Assembly (NCBI RefSeq): GCF_030936135.1
Contig: NC_082603.1
Coordinates: 20,178,880 to 20,242,879 of the forward strand
Direction of reading: 5' to 3'
Length of the DNA stretch: 64,000 bases
DNA from: Gavia stellata
Taxonomy: Eukaryota > Chordata > Aves > Gaviiformes > Gaviidae
The stretch's first letter is position 1, and every line of letters begins with the position of its first letter. The notes under the pieces were generated by a model. The model had not been told where the DNA came from. It did not search any database and saw only the letters and a program-made list of their open reading frames with translations. The position numbers and the translations under genes were made by a program. Shown here piece by piece: positions 38,401 to 50,082 of this stretch.

Positions 38401-41400
38401 CTTTCAAAGACAACAATACTTCATGAAGTGAGCAGCAGAACTGGGGAGCTCTCTGCTGCAGACTCTAGAAGACTCTCCATTGTCTTTATGAGGCTGGGCT
38501 GACCAGTTTAGCTGTTCTTCTACTATTTCAGTTTCTATTATTTTTAAAACTTTAACAAACAATATTTTGCCTGAATCTTCACATTTCTGTGTACTTAATA
38601 AACAAATCTGAAATACGTAATACTTAAGGATGTGGGTTTTTCTTTTTAAGTTTAAACCTGCCCTAATTAAGCTAAACATCTCTGATTTGGCTGCAGAAGA
38701 GAAGACCTGGAGAATGTGTTAAACAGTGACATGCCAGGAAGGATGGGATATCACACAGCTCTTGTGCCTGGTGTGGACTGGGGCAGGACCACTGAGGATA
38801 CAGCTGCATAGCTCTGCTGAGGCCGGGCTAGTTCTGCTGGGAGGACTTGAAATAAAATGAAGGTGTGAAATAAACCACTGTCTGGAAGGACCCTGGTGTG
38901 ACAAGTGCTTTTTGTACATAGGCTGGTACAGCCAGCCAAGTGCTACATCTCTGCCCTGAAGGACTGGGATGCAAACTAGCTCCAGTTCAGGTACCGCTTT
39001 GATGCAGCTTCCGTTTGGACATCTCCAGAGTCTGCCCTGTGACCCTGAGACTTCAGCTGGATGCTTTTCTACTCCCTCCCGCCTTATCTCAACACCTCAA
39101 GACATTTCTTTGCAAATCATTTGTCATCTGAGCTCTGCTGTGTGACAGTGAGTATTTGTAGTGTGATTATTTTGGTGGAGAATTACGGATGTGTGGTTTT
39201 TTTAGGTTTTTTTTTTTGGTACTACTTCGAATGAGGATGGGATCTCAATAAGCTGAAGTACTTAGAATAAGTTCATAGTTGATATTTTGGATTTCTTTAA
39301 GCTTGTTCTCCAGATAAGATGCAAAAAGTATCTGCAGATCTCTTTACTCTCCTGTCACTGCAAGTAAGATTCATCTGTTTAGATGATTACACAGTAAGAT
39401 ACAACATGTTCAGAAAACCTTCCCTATAATTTTCACGGTTTGCTTGGTTTTTTTTTTTCCCCTGCCATTCTTGCCCAAAATGCTGCTTCTGTTTGAAGGC
39501 GTTTGGGCTGTTCTGTAAAAGCTTCATGTCAAGCTCAGCAAGTCCTTTACTGCCGTGGTGGGTAGGAGCAGAGCTATCTCGGCTGGGCAGGGTTCCCAGC
39601 ACTCAGCTACTTGAGTAGTTGTTGTCTGCAGCTCCTCAGGGACTTCTGGTCACTTACAGACTTAATTTGACTTTTGAGGACTTCCTAGGTGAGAATGGGG
39701 AATGTACTGACTGCACAACTCTACCATATTGCCCTGAACAGGGAGTGGTAGGCATTGAATTCCTGTTGACTCCTTACGGTGGATCTGAGTTGCTGAGGCT
39801 TTTTTATTTTTAGATGAAGGGATGCTCTGTAGCATTTCAGCAGAAGGGATGATTTACTTGTTTCTTTCCACTTCTTGTCCTTAAGTAACTGTTCTTAGTT
39901 CTGACTATGTACTTGAATTTCATTCTTCAAGTAATATATTCTTCTATAAAAGAAGTGGCTGCCTGGGTTCTTGAGGGTAGCAAGATGGACAACAACGTCA
40001 AGTGGCCTGCTTTCACGTTGACTACTAGATGTAGGGTGGGAACCAAGAAAAAAAGGTCAATGAGCTAGTTCAGAAAAATGAAATATTAAAAAAAATTCAC
40101 TTTGCTGAAAATACTAATCATGGAATAGTACAAATTGTTTTAAAATTAAATAATAGAAATATTGCATGAGAGAAATAACACAAGTAGCATAGCTTAAATG
40201 ATAGAAGATGAATGTTTACATCTTGAAACTCAGAAGGAACCTTTAATATAAATGCGGCTTATTAGCTAGCCTGCTGGGGATTGCTTAATTTGCTTTCCGG
40301 TCCCTGGAGAGATGAGATACAACTGTTAAGTAACTGCAGGGTAAAAACAGACTAAGTGAACCTGATCTTTTTCTGTGATCAATTTTAGCTGCAGAGGTGA
40401 AAAGCTTCTGCTTTTTTGTATCTTTCTGCCTGTAATCACTTCTAGGTTTTTGTTTCTTTTCAGCCCAACTCAGTCTGTCACTCTGGCACTCGTGACAGCC
40501 TGAGGCTCACAAGGAGCTTTACAAAAGCTATCAGCGTTGCTGCCTCTCTTGCAGCTTTGTATCCCCATACTTCCCCTTCTCTGTCCTGAGTCAGACACAG
40601 GTTTGCCACTCCGTAAAAGATCTAACGTCATTAGGATCTTGTGCCATGGTTGGGTTCCTAGGTTTTGCTAAAACTATAAAACACCTACTAATGAAGTAAC
40701 TGTTAAAACCGTTATTTGGATGCTGACAGCCAGTGTGAGGGCTAGTGACGATCAGGCACAAAGTCTCCCTGCTAGGCTGCGAGACCCTGCACAGTGGTCT
40801 GGTCACCATGAGTAATTGCTGTTGGATCTGCCTGTGTAAATTAGTTCGAGTTCAGTTTGGTTCATAATAAAGGCAGTAAAATTGCCAAGGCAGCTGACAT
40901 TGACCTCACCGGAGTAGCTGAAGTGTGATGTAATCTGGAACACAGACTCCCGCTTCCATCATATTTAATAGCCCTGTGTCCAACATAGTGCTGAGTGGGT
41001 ATAAGAAAAAAAACCCAGCACTACTGCTGTTGCTGGGGCTTGCTTTATCCTGTGGTTGGGTGGGGAACTGTGTTTTCATTTTGAAGATAATTGGGCTGTG
41101 TGGTGCTCACAGGGCTCTGGGTTGACAGCCCGATAAAATAATCCCTGGCTTTAGAGTAGTCAAATATGTAGAATATATTTTTCCCTTTTCAGCACACTTA
41201 CTTAAATCCTGTAGCAGTTAATAACAGGCATGTGCTCAGAATACGTATGCCTGTAGCATCTTATATACATACATATTTACATATATTAATATATAATTGA
41301 AAAACCAAAAAATATTTTTCCAGTAATAGACCTTTTATTGCTTAGTCAGTAAAATGGAAGCGTCCTGATTTATGCTTCTCTATCCTGACTGGATACATTG

Positions 41401-41747
41401 AGAAATGGAAATAATGATGTGGCTGTGGCTCAAACATGGGATTTCACAGCAAGAATGGCTTGGCTGTTGCTCAGATTTTCTTTGTGACCTCCAGAAAGTC
41501 CCTTTTAACCTCTTAACTTACACTTTGTTGCCTGTCTGGTATGACTGCTAGTGCAAAGGGACTGTGCTGGGCTTTTGTAAGCAGGTAAGTCTTAAAAAAT
41601 CCTAATTCATTCAAGCATCATGCGCTGCAGTCCTGCAGTGGACAGAATATCTTCTTCTGCATTAACTCTATACAATATGAATTTTTACTTAAGGCCTCCA
41701 AATATATACCCTCTCATGTCCCTGTCCCATTCCCTTCACCACCACCA

Positions 41748-41775
41748 CCCCCCCCCCCCCAAAAAAAAAAAAAAA
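41748..41775 (+). repeat. C13-A15 homopolymer junction
   Basis: A (CCA)n stretch runs into 13 C (41748-41760) followed directly by 15 A (41761-41775), about 80 bases upstream of the LPAR3 exon 2 acceptor. Prone to length variation and sequencing error. Confidence 0.9.
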
Positions 41776-41859
41776 GTTGTTAGGTATGGTGATTGAAGCA
41801 AGGACCAGTAGTTAATTTTTTTAATCCTTCTTTCTTTTTTCCCTTTCCCCTTTCCTAGG

Positions 41860-41874
41860 ATGCAGGGGCTTTAA
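41860..41874 (+). CDS. Upstream ORF in the LPAR3 5' UTR (4 codons)
   Basis: ATG CAG GGG CTT TAA begins one base into the coding exon and stops six bases before the LPAR3 ATG at 41881. It is in every transcript using the acceptor at 41857-41858. Such a short uORF could lower or gate LPAR3 translation through reinitiation. If spliced from the CpG-island donor, its context is weak (C at -3, C at +4). Confidence 0.55.
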   Translation: MQGL

Positions 41875-41880
41875 TCCAGG

Positions 41881-42616
41881 ATGAACGAATGCTACTATGA
41901 TAAACGCATGGACTTTTTCTACAACAAGACAAACACTGACACAGTAGATGAGTGGACAGGGCCAAAGCTTATTGTTGTTCTGTGCTTTGGGACGTTTTTC
42001 TGCCTCTTCATTTTCTTTTCAAATTCATTGGTCATAGCAGCTGTGGTCAAGAACAAGAGGTTTCATTTTCCCTTTTACTATCTCCTGGCCAACTTAGCTG
42101 CTGCAGACTTTTTTGCTGGAATTGCCTATGTCTTCTTGATGTTCAACACTGGCCCAGTGTCTAAGACATTAACTGTTAACCGCTGGTTTTTACGTCAGGG
42201 TCTTCTGGACACCAGCCTGACAGCTTCCCTGGTGAATCTCCTCGTCATAGCTGTTGAGCGGCACATGTCGATAATGCGGATGAAGATCCACAGTAATCTC
42301 ACAAAGAAGAGAGTCACCTTTTTAATTATATCAATTTGGGCCATTGCTATTTTCATGGGTGCTGTTCCCACCCTGGGTTGGAACTGCCTCTGTGACATTA
42401 CTGCCTGCTCATCCCTAGCACCTATTTACAGCAGAAGTTACCTGGTGTTCTGGAGTGTCTTAAACCTTGTAGTCTTCTTCATTATGGTGGTGGTTTACAT
42501 AAGAATCTACATGTACGTCCAGAGGAAAACTAATGTCTTGTCGTCACACACTAGTGGATCCATTAGCCGTAGGAGAACCCCTGTGAAACTTATGAAGACT
42601 GTCATGACTCTTTTAG
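41881..42616 (+). CDS. LPAR3: LPAR3 coding exon 1: N-terminus to TM6
   Basis: 245 codons plus one base, from ATG to MKTVMTLL, with donor TTAG|GTAAGA at 42617. The exon itself begins at 41859 after acceptor TTTCCTAG. Unspliced, the frame would add about 30 unrelated residues before a stop near 42708. Confidence 0.97.
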
Positions 42617-45600
42617 GTAAGAGACTAGAAACCATGGTGTGCAAGGCTGGCAGTGCCAATGAATGGGTTTGTGTGTTGGTTTGGTTTTGCTTGTTTTTTT
42701 TTTTTTAAACAAAACAAAAAAAAAATCCCAACCCCCTAGGCCAAACCAAACCAAAAAAAAAACCTCACTGAACTTTTAAGTGCTGGAGGCATTTAGACTT
42801 CTGTCTGCTTTAGATAGTGAAGCATGTGTTGCACCACACAGAAATGCAAAGTAGAGGACTAGTCAACATGTAGAAGAAAAGTGTCTCTATTTCGTAGGCA
42901 GCTTGTTACAAAACACAGATTATCTACAGGTTTTTTTTGGGACTGGGGGGGAATACAAAATTACTTTGGAGGAATGCTTGTGAAGATTCACAACTACCTA
43001 GTAGAGCATTTTCAAAATAATGTTCTTTAATATCTGCACAAGGCCATGAATCCTATGGCTGGATGGGGATTGTTTTCTTTGCACTTCTTCCTCTTGGCTG
43101 TTTCCTAAACTTACTAACTTCTTCCCCCTGGAAACACACCTGCCCTGGGGAAAGGAGAGGATGCCTGGTGGGTCTGTGACTTTGACAGAGATTTGCTTTG
43201 CAAGGGGAGAACTCACCTTCATTCTGTGAAGATTGCATAGTGCAAAATACTTTCAGAGGATAATACAGTATGGCGTTGGATCTCTAGACCATAACATGAG
43301 ATTTGACCTGGGTTCTGCCCTAGAGACACTGTTGATATTTGGGCAGCTCAGATCACTTCATCAGCTAGTTGTGATGTAGCTGCTTGGTAAATTAGAGATG
43401 CACAGAGTGGATGATTGATTGTTGGAACAAAATACTAGCTGTAGCAGTCAATTTTCTCCAGGCAGACTTGAATCTGCACAAGACGTTTTCTGGAAGCCAG
43501 GCATGACGCGTGGCTTATGCAGCTTGCTGCGGGTGGAACTGGGCATCACCGGGATGCTTGTGAAGCTAGGCTGAGGTGGTGGTGGCCTCTAAAACCATAA
43601 ATAGGGCTTTACCACTCTGACAACTGTTCTGATGTTGTATGATCCAGCACAAGAAAGCTGGAGCTTTTGGGAAAGCCGGTGTCCATGTATAACTGACACA
43701 GCTGTGTCATACTGCAGCATGGTAGTACTAGAGAGCTCTGGGAGAAAAGTGTCACTTTTCATGGAGGTAGGATTTGCCAGGGTAGGAAGTTCAGGCTGAG
43801 GACACTTTCTTCCCCTTGCAGTCTATGGATGCTGTTTGCACAGTCTGGTATCTCGTTCTCTTTCTTTTTTTTTTTTTTTTTTTCCCCTGAAATAATAGTG
43901 CTGTAGTATACAACACCTTTGTCTACCAAATGATGCTTTAAAATGCTTTAGAAGCTGAGATCTGTTAGACTTTGCAGTGCCTGACCTTGGAAAAGAAAGA
44001 TGGTTCAAGCAAGTACAAGGTTCTTGCACGCCTGTGTCTTCTGAAGTTGGCTTGTCCACTGCCAAAGCCTTTCCCTTGTAAATCCCTCCCCAGTTGTCCT
44101 TCCTTTTTTCCCCCTGTGATTTTATGGCACCTATAGAGAGACAATGGGGTGGTTGTTCCTGTCCCCACCTTGATCTGCAGGGGCAAGATTTGATCTTTAG
44201 TCCTGCCTGAAGCTCTTGTGCAGTGAAACTTAAACCATCCACCTAGAGGGAGAAAATCCCTGCAGAAAAACTCTGAATTGCTCCAAATAGGATCCTGCCC
44301 TCATGTATAAGCATCGGGTAGACTGTAGTTAACTGCTGCATTGGAAAGAGACAAAAAGGAAAGCACTTTTAAAAAGCAGTTCTTTGAGCATTTCTGTTGA
44401 AGGCAGGACTGCAGGCTGCTTTCTGGGAAGTCACAAAAAATAAATCATCATGCATAGCCTTGTCTAATTTATATGCATATTTATATAGTTAATATTACTT
44501 TGGGTTTGTATAAGCCAAAGTTGGAGGGTGTTGAGTGAGTGTTGGAATAACACTGTTAGACGTCGGTGCCACCCGTGCACGTTTGCAGGTCAGAGCAGAG
44601 AGGTGGTCTGCGCGCCGGGGAGGACGCCTGGCCGGCTGATGGGGGAGTTGGAAGGACGGAGATGGTGGCTGCTGTTTGCTAATCCCTCGTGGTCCTTTAG
44701 CCTGTGGCACGTCTTCAGCGCTCACCACGGCCATGCTGCTGTGTGGAAATAAACCCCACTGTAAACTTAATTTTCAACTTATTCTTTCTTTTACTGGGGA
44801 GAGGGGCCTTAGGACTATGAGTTGATTTAAAGAGCAGCATTAGCTTTCTCTTAGTCGCGGAATACGGCTTTTCAGCCACCAGATTAAACTGTAAGTTGGG
44901 CAAACCATTTAATGGTATTGTATGCTGGGCCAGGCAAATTTAACTTAGAAAGCCTGAGTGCTACTTTAGAGATCATAATTTTGTAGATTTACTTTGTCAG
45001 TCAGAAACAAAACCAAAACAGAGCCGGCTTCCAAAGACGTTGAATTAGTTCATGTGTCGTTGGGTGCAAGATCTACCCCAAACTCCTGTGTCAGAGGAAG
45101 TGTATCTTGGCATGTTCCTTCATATCAGTTCTCCAAATTTTGACTCTGAGAGGCTTTTTATAAACATTTATTTCTAGGAATGAGGATTTATTTTTTAAAA
45201 CAGTTTGAAATGTGCATTCCTGGCCAAGTCATTCAAGCACACTGTACAAAATGTATTAGAACCTGAATAGCACGTTTTCTGGGCTTTCTAATTACCAAAG
45301 GAGTCACCAAGTGACCAAAGTGATTCTTCCAAAATTCTGCTTACATCCACTGATGCAACAACCTACAGCTATACGTAGGACTTCCATTTTGCCCAAGGCA
45401 ATTATTTTAATGGCTTATTCCAGAACATCTGAAAATGCTTTGGAGTACACGCCTGATACGGTCTTAACTAAAAGTGATTCCAAGATGCTCTGTTGCTGGA
45501 TGAAGCGTGATGAGAACCAGAGTGCTTGTTAACATGCTCTGTTGGTTTCATGGGAGGTTCAGGACAAAATCCTGCAGCCCTGCTGCTGTGTGGAAGGAGG

Positions 45601-48600
45601 CTGCAATGTAGCTGGGTGCTGCTGGCATGCTGCTCCTCCTGTCTGCCTCCACCTCCCTTCTTGGGAAGGCTGGGCCTGTGGCTGGCTGCCCCTCCAGCAC
45701 TGCTGTCCTCTCTGGGTGTTGTCCTCCTGTGGTCCTACAGTTAAGAGTTGGGGGAATCTGGGTTTCAGTGTGACTTCACGGATTCCTGGTGATCCAGGTG
45801 GCTTTTTGCACCACCCTCTGGGCTTGGATGGCCCCTTCCCGAGGCTGGGGCTCAGGTCCCTGACATCTACCTTTTTCTACAATAACCCCTAAAATGTCCA
45901 TCACGGGATACAAGCAAAGTTTTCCCTTTGGCATGCTAAGCCATAGGGAGTTACCCGGTTGAAACTGGAAGATGTGAAACCTAGCAAAAGGGGCTAAAAT
46001 CCCCTTAGGCTGACCTTGCGGCATAGTCCTCGCTAAGCCTGTGACTGTGGCTTTGAAGAAGGGCGGCTGCAGGTCTGCGGGTACGTGATTTTCAGGTGGC
46101 GTGTGTGTGGTAGCTCATCTGGACTTGGCAGTGAGATTCCTGCTGAAATAGCAACTTTGGGGCAGATGATTTTCAGTTTCAGTGAATTTATAGTTTAATT
46201 GGTAACTTGCTGTTTTAACTCGGGCGCACATGTGGCAAAGGCAGCTGGAAGCTACTGCACTCTTCCTCAGCAATGGCATGCTCGGGGACAGCTTTGATGT
46301 GCAGAGTTTTACAACATGATGCTGCCGAAGCATCAGTAGTGCTTCCAGATACAGAGGAATTCATTTTCAAGCAGAGATGATGTAATCTACAAGAAAATCC
46401 ATGTTTAAATCTAATGAAAAATCCTCAAACTAACCTCGAGGCATTGTGACATCTGATCTCCCGTAATCTGGTGGGAAGACTTAGAGCTGTTCTTCTCATC
46501 CATGTTGTAGCCAGGCTATATTTCATGTCACTTCTGTGAATTTTAGAGAGTCCCAGAAATTAAATTCTTTCTGGAGTATGACACTTTGTCAGGGAGAGAA
46601 GCTTGTATGGGATAAGAAGTCAGCAAATAAGAAAATCGCTGAAGGCCCAAGACAATGGTATGTATTTATGCTTAACCATGGTTCCCTCTGAAAGCTCTGT
46701 GGTAAAAATAGCAAAATCTGAGCAAGGCTGTGAGTCTGACCCACGCCTCATTTTCATCTCTGCAGTGCTAAAAGCAGGGTGTGAGTTGCTTGTGTTGTCT
46801 CCATACACAGCAAAATGTATTTTCGGTGGAGTCAAAGCAACAGCCCCATGAAAGCATTAGCCAGTAACTCCGATGCTGGCACTGCATTGCCCCCTGTCCT
46901 TGTCTCCAGTTGTGGGGTGGGGGAAATGTGCAGAGAGTTGTCTGCAGATGTCTTTTACCTTCCCTTACTTTTGCCTCTGAAACCTTTTAGGGTTTTGCTC
47001 GTGTAGGTGGACAGGGGTATAGCCTAGGAGTTCATGGAATAATCCTTTCTGCAATCTGGAGGTTTTGTCTGAAGGAGAGATTTCTGTGTCTTTCGTTAAA
47101 TGTGGCTTTGGGGTCTGTTTCCTCTCCTGCTGACTTCCATGAAAGCAGGGTTGGACCTTGCATGCTTTGTGGTACAAGTGGTCAAAATGCTTTCAGTGCT
47201 TGTTCTGAGGAGGGTTTGTTACCATCTTAATTTCTGCATGGAGCTGGTGTGGTGGTGACTTTGCTAGTGACATTTGGTGGCTAGTGAAAGCTCTCGGTCC
47301 AAATACCTACTGAGACACTCAACTAGACACAGTATTTTTGTCTGGGTGGTCTGGTTCCAGTGCGTGTTAAAATGGATGGGATTTGCTGGTGAACCCCAGG
47401 GCAGTAAATGAGTACGGTGTTTTCTCCATTGTAGACTGTAAGAGGGAGTTGGTGTCACAACTGCTTACTCAGCACACTGGAGCCAAACCAGTGTGTAGTA
47501 CAGAGACTGACCAGGGAAAACAAGTGTTGTGGTAGCATCTTGCAGCTCCTGATGCCAGTGGGCAATGGAGGAATGTTACTGATGTTAACCAGTATCTCAA
47601 AACTAACACCGTTAAATTAGTACTTAGCATCACAAAAATCTTGGTACAGCAGAGTAGAAAATGCAGTTTCTGAAGGAGGTGGTCTCTTGCCTTTCTGTCC
47701 TGTACCGTATTGCCTGGAACATAGTAAATCAGTTGCTTGGCTTTTGTGTGGACTCCAGGAGATTTGCAGCAAGATCCGTGGTACCTTGTCCTGGATACAT
47801 TTTTCAGCAATCCTAATGCTTACTAAATCACATCAATTCACTTTATATACCATTATGGCCTGCCCATCAGATGGGCGTGGTGTTCATTAAAATCCTCAAT
47901 GGGGACAAGTGTCCAGTGCTGCTGAAACCAGCCTGTGTGCACAGCACAGCTGATGGGATGCCTGAGGTGCCACCAAGTCCTGGCTCCGGCGCTGCCTGGG
48001 TCCTGCCATGAGCCAGGCTGCCCTCCTGCTGCTTGCTTGCACAGCTCAGATATGGCAAAACCATAAACCAGCGGCTTTAAAAAAATATGAGCTGGACTTG
48101 CTTTCCCTACCAAAATTGTTGAACAGATACCAACACCCCCAGGAGAGCTTTTTAGCATGTAGCTGCGATCATCCTTATTTGTTTGATTATTTTTTCTAAG
48201 CCCAAAAAAGGGGAAACTCTGCTGTTATAAATGATTGGAATTTCCTCAGTATGTTGTTCAAACTGTGACTGTTGTGCAGAGTTGTAATTTTCTATTTGTG
48301 TATGTCAGACAGCAATTGTGGCTTGTGCTAAGTTAGTATTATCATGCATATGGCTACTCCTTCCTTGGGCTGGACGCGAGGGATGACAGGCTGCGGGGCC
48401 GGGGGGAGGCAGGAGGGCAGATGGGGCAGTTCAGGGCCCCTTCCAAGCTCGTGGCTGAGGGCTGTGTTTGGTCGTGATGTTCCCCCTCCCCACCAGTCCT
48501 GCCCACACCCCAGCCTTTATGGTGGGGATGTGCAGTAACGTGGAAGGATGCAAACGCAATATTGAACTTCCTTCTAAGCTGTGGTTTTTATGCTTTCTTC

Positions 48601-50082
48601 ATGTTGTCTTCACTCTAAGATCTCTTCTCCCTTATTCCCCCTTTCTTTCCTTTTTTGTTTTGAGGGGCTGGTGGGAGAGGAGTGTGTTGTCCTACTTTGT
48701 CTCTTTCAACTTCTATTATCACCTTGTGTCTCACTTCTTCCTCACAGGGGCTGTTGTCATTCCTGCCTCGCAGCTGAAACACGAGGAGAGCTCTGCTGCT
48801 CCTGGTCTTGTCCCACAGTTTCTTGCTATGTGTTGGGGAAATGCTTCTCTTGCAGAGTTTTCTTGTTCCCCCATCACTACACTCTTACTTCTTCATCCTT
48901 TTTGTCTGTTTTTTGCTTTTTATTCTGTTCTTTCGCTTTGTTTCTTTGCCCTGATTGCTACATCCTTTGGTTCATCTTTGCTAACTCACCTATTTGTTTC
49001 TTTCTCTCTTTTCATTTACAACTGAATTTGTTTCCTGGATCTGGGTTCTTGGGTCTCAAGTACCCAGCACGGACAACTCGGGAGGGAGCAGCGGGAAGAG
49101 GTGGGCTGCTGCTCCGGCGGGGAGCTGGCAGTGCTTGCGTGTCGCAGGCAATGGCGTGCGTCCTGCACTAGCTGTGGGGTTTCCAGCCAGGACGTGTTTA
49201 AATTACACGACTCTTGTTTTATGAATTGAGCAGTGTGCCCATAGCTCTGCAGAGTCAGCTGTAGCGTGGCAGAAGACGTGTCTCCTCTTTGGATGACACT
49301 GCGGCAGTGGTGGAAGTGGGCCACCTGGTATCTTCTGCTCCGGCATACGAGAGAGAGATGAAGTGAGGAAGTCTGTGTTCAGAGTGCCAGTTCTCTGCTT
49401 GTTAATGCTCCAGAGCTCCAGTTTACTTACCAGCGTGGACAAATCACTGTTGTGATGACCTTTCCCCACTTGTGTTTGAGCTGGCGCTGTCAGCAGCTGG
49501 ATTCTTGCTCCCTGCAGCCTTCTGAGAGCTGCCCTGCCTTGTGCTCAGGGCTTGGCCGAGAAGCTGTAGTAGAAATAATCTTACTACTGTCATTAGGATT
49601 TTGTCCTCTCCTGCTTTTATCATTTTTGTTGTAGAATTTTGGTGAACCCAATAATCTTGTAAGATGCAAAATCCCCTAAATCCCTAGCAGTTTGAAGTCT
49701 CTTTTTTTTTTTTTGGTCTCCTTTATTTCTAGGTGCCTTTGTTGTCTGCTGGACCCCTGGCCTGGTCGTCTTACTGCTCGATGGTCTGAACTGCACCTAC
49801 TGTGGGATTCAGAATGTTAAAAGGTGGTTTCTTCTCCTGGCCCTGTTGAACTCTGTCATGAATCCAATAATTTATTCATACAAAGATGATGAGATGTGGG
49901 GTACCATGAAAAGGATGATTTGCTGCTCCTCTGAGGATAAGAGCCAGGAGAGACGCTCATCGCGGATCCCCTCGACAGTTCTCTGCAGGAGCACGGATAC
50001 CTCGGGGCACTACATTGAAGATGGTATTATTCAAGGGACAATTTGTGGAAAAGGAGATCTTGGTGACAAAGGAAACTCCTGA
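41881..50082 (+). CDS. LPAR3: Lysophosphatidic acid receptor 3 (LPA3, EDG7), complete
   Basis: A class A GPCR for lysophosphatidic acid, coupling mainly to Gi and Gq at the plasma membrane. Coding exons 41881-42616 and 49733-50082 join in phase 1 to 361 residues (human 353). Visible features: N-terminus MNECYYDKRMDFFYNKT with sequon N15; TM1 about 30-56; TM2 with NLAAADFFAG; LPA-contact residues R105 and Q106 and, before TM7, K275 at the human positions; ERH (126-128) in place of DRY, as in the EDG family; TM6 with CWTPG; TM7 with NPIIY (289-293); a palmitoylatable CC at 309-310; then a Ser/Arg-rich tail. The single coding intron falls in TM6, the known site in LPAR1-3. The tail is about eight residues longer than human and ends KGNS without a PDZ motif. 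Start chosen by similarity and A at -3. Confidence 0.97.
42617..49732 (+). other. LPAR3: LPAR3 intron 2 (within TM6)
   Basis: 7.1-kb phase 1 intron with a T19 run at 43865-43883 and pyrimidine-rich stretches around 48.6-49.0 kb. Open frames in it show no family similarity. Confidence 0.9.
49733..50082 (+). CDS. LPAR3: LPAR3 coding exon 2: TM6-TM7 and C-tail
   Basis: Acceptor TTATTTCTAG after a T-rich tract; opens GAFVVCWTPGLVVLLLDGLN and includes the C-x-x-C of extracellular loop 3, NPIIY and the tail to TGA. Extracellular loop 3 reads NCTYC, creating a sequon at N265. Confidence 0.97.

Larger units (their letters stand above)
33684..41858 (+). other. LPAR3: Inferred LPAR3 intron 1
   Basis: About 8.2 kb between the proposed non-coding exon and the first coding exon. 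It includes the second CpG dome, the small ORF at 35228-35436 and the homopolymer junction at 41748. No other coding signal is supported. Confidence 0.4.

Noticed and set aside
41881-42708. A 275-residue truncated LPAR3 ending in intron 2
   Set aside because: It is exon 1 read through a good donor; the extra residues have no family match and the true exon 2 joins in frame.
48468-49171. Overlapping plus-strand frames of 185 and 196 residues in LPAR3 intron 2
   Set aside because: Pyrimidine-rich intron gives runs of Phe, Leu and Ser that mimic membrane proteins; no conserved motif.
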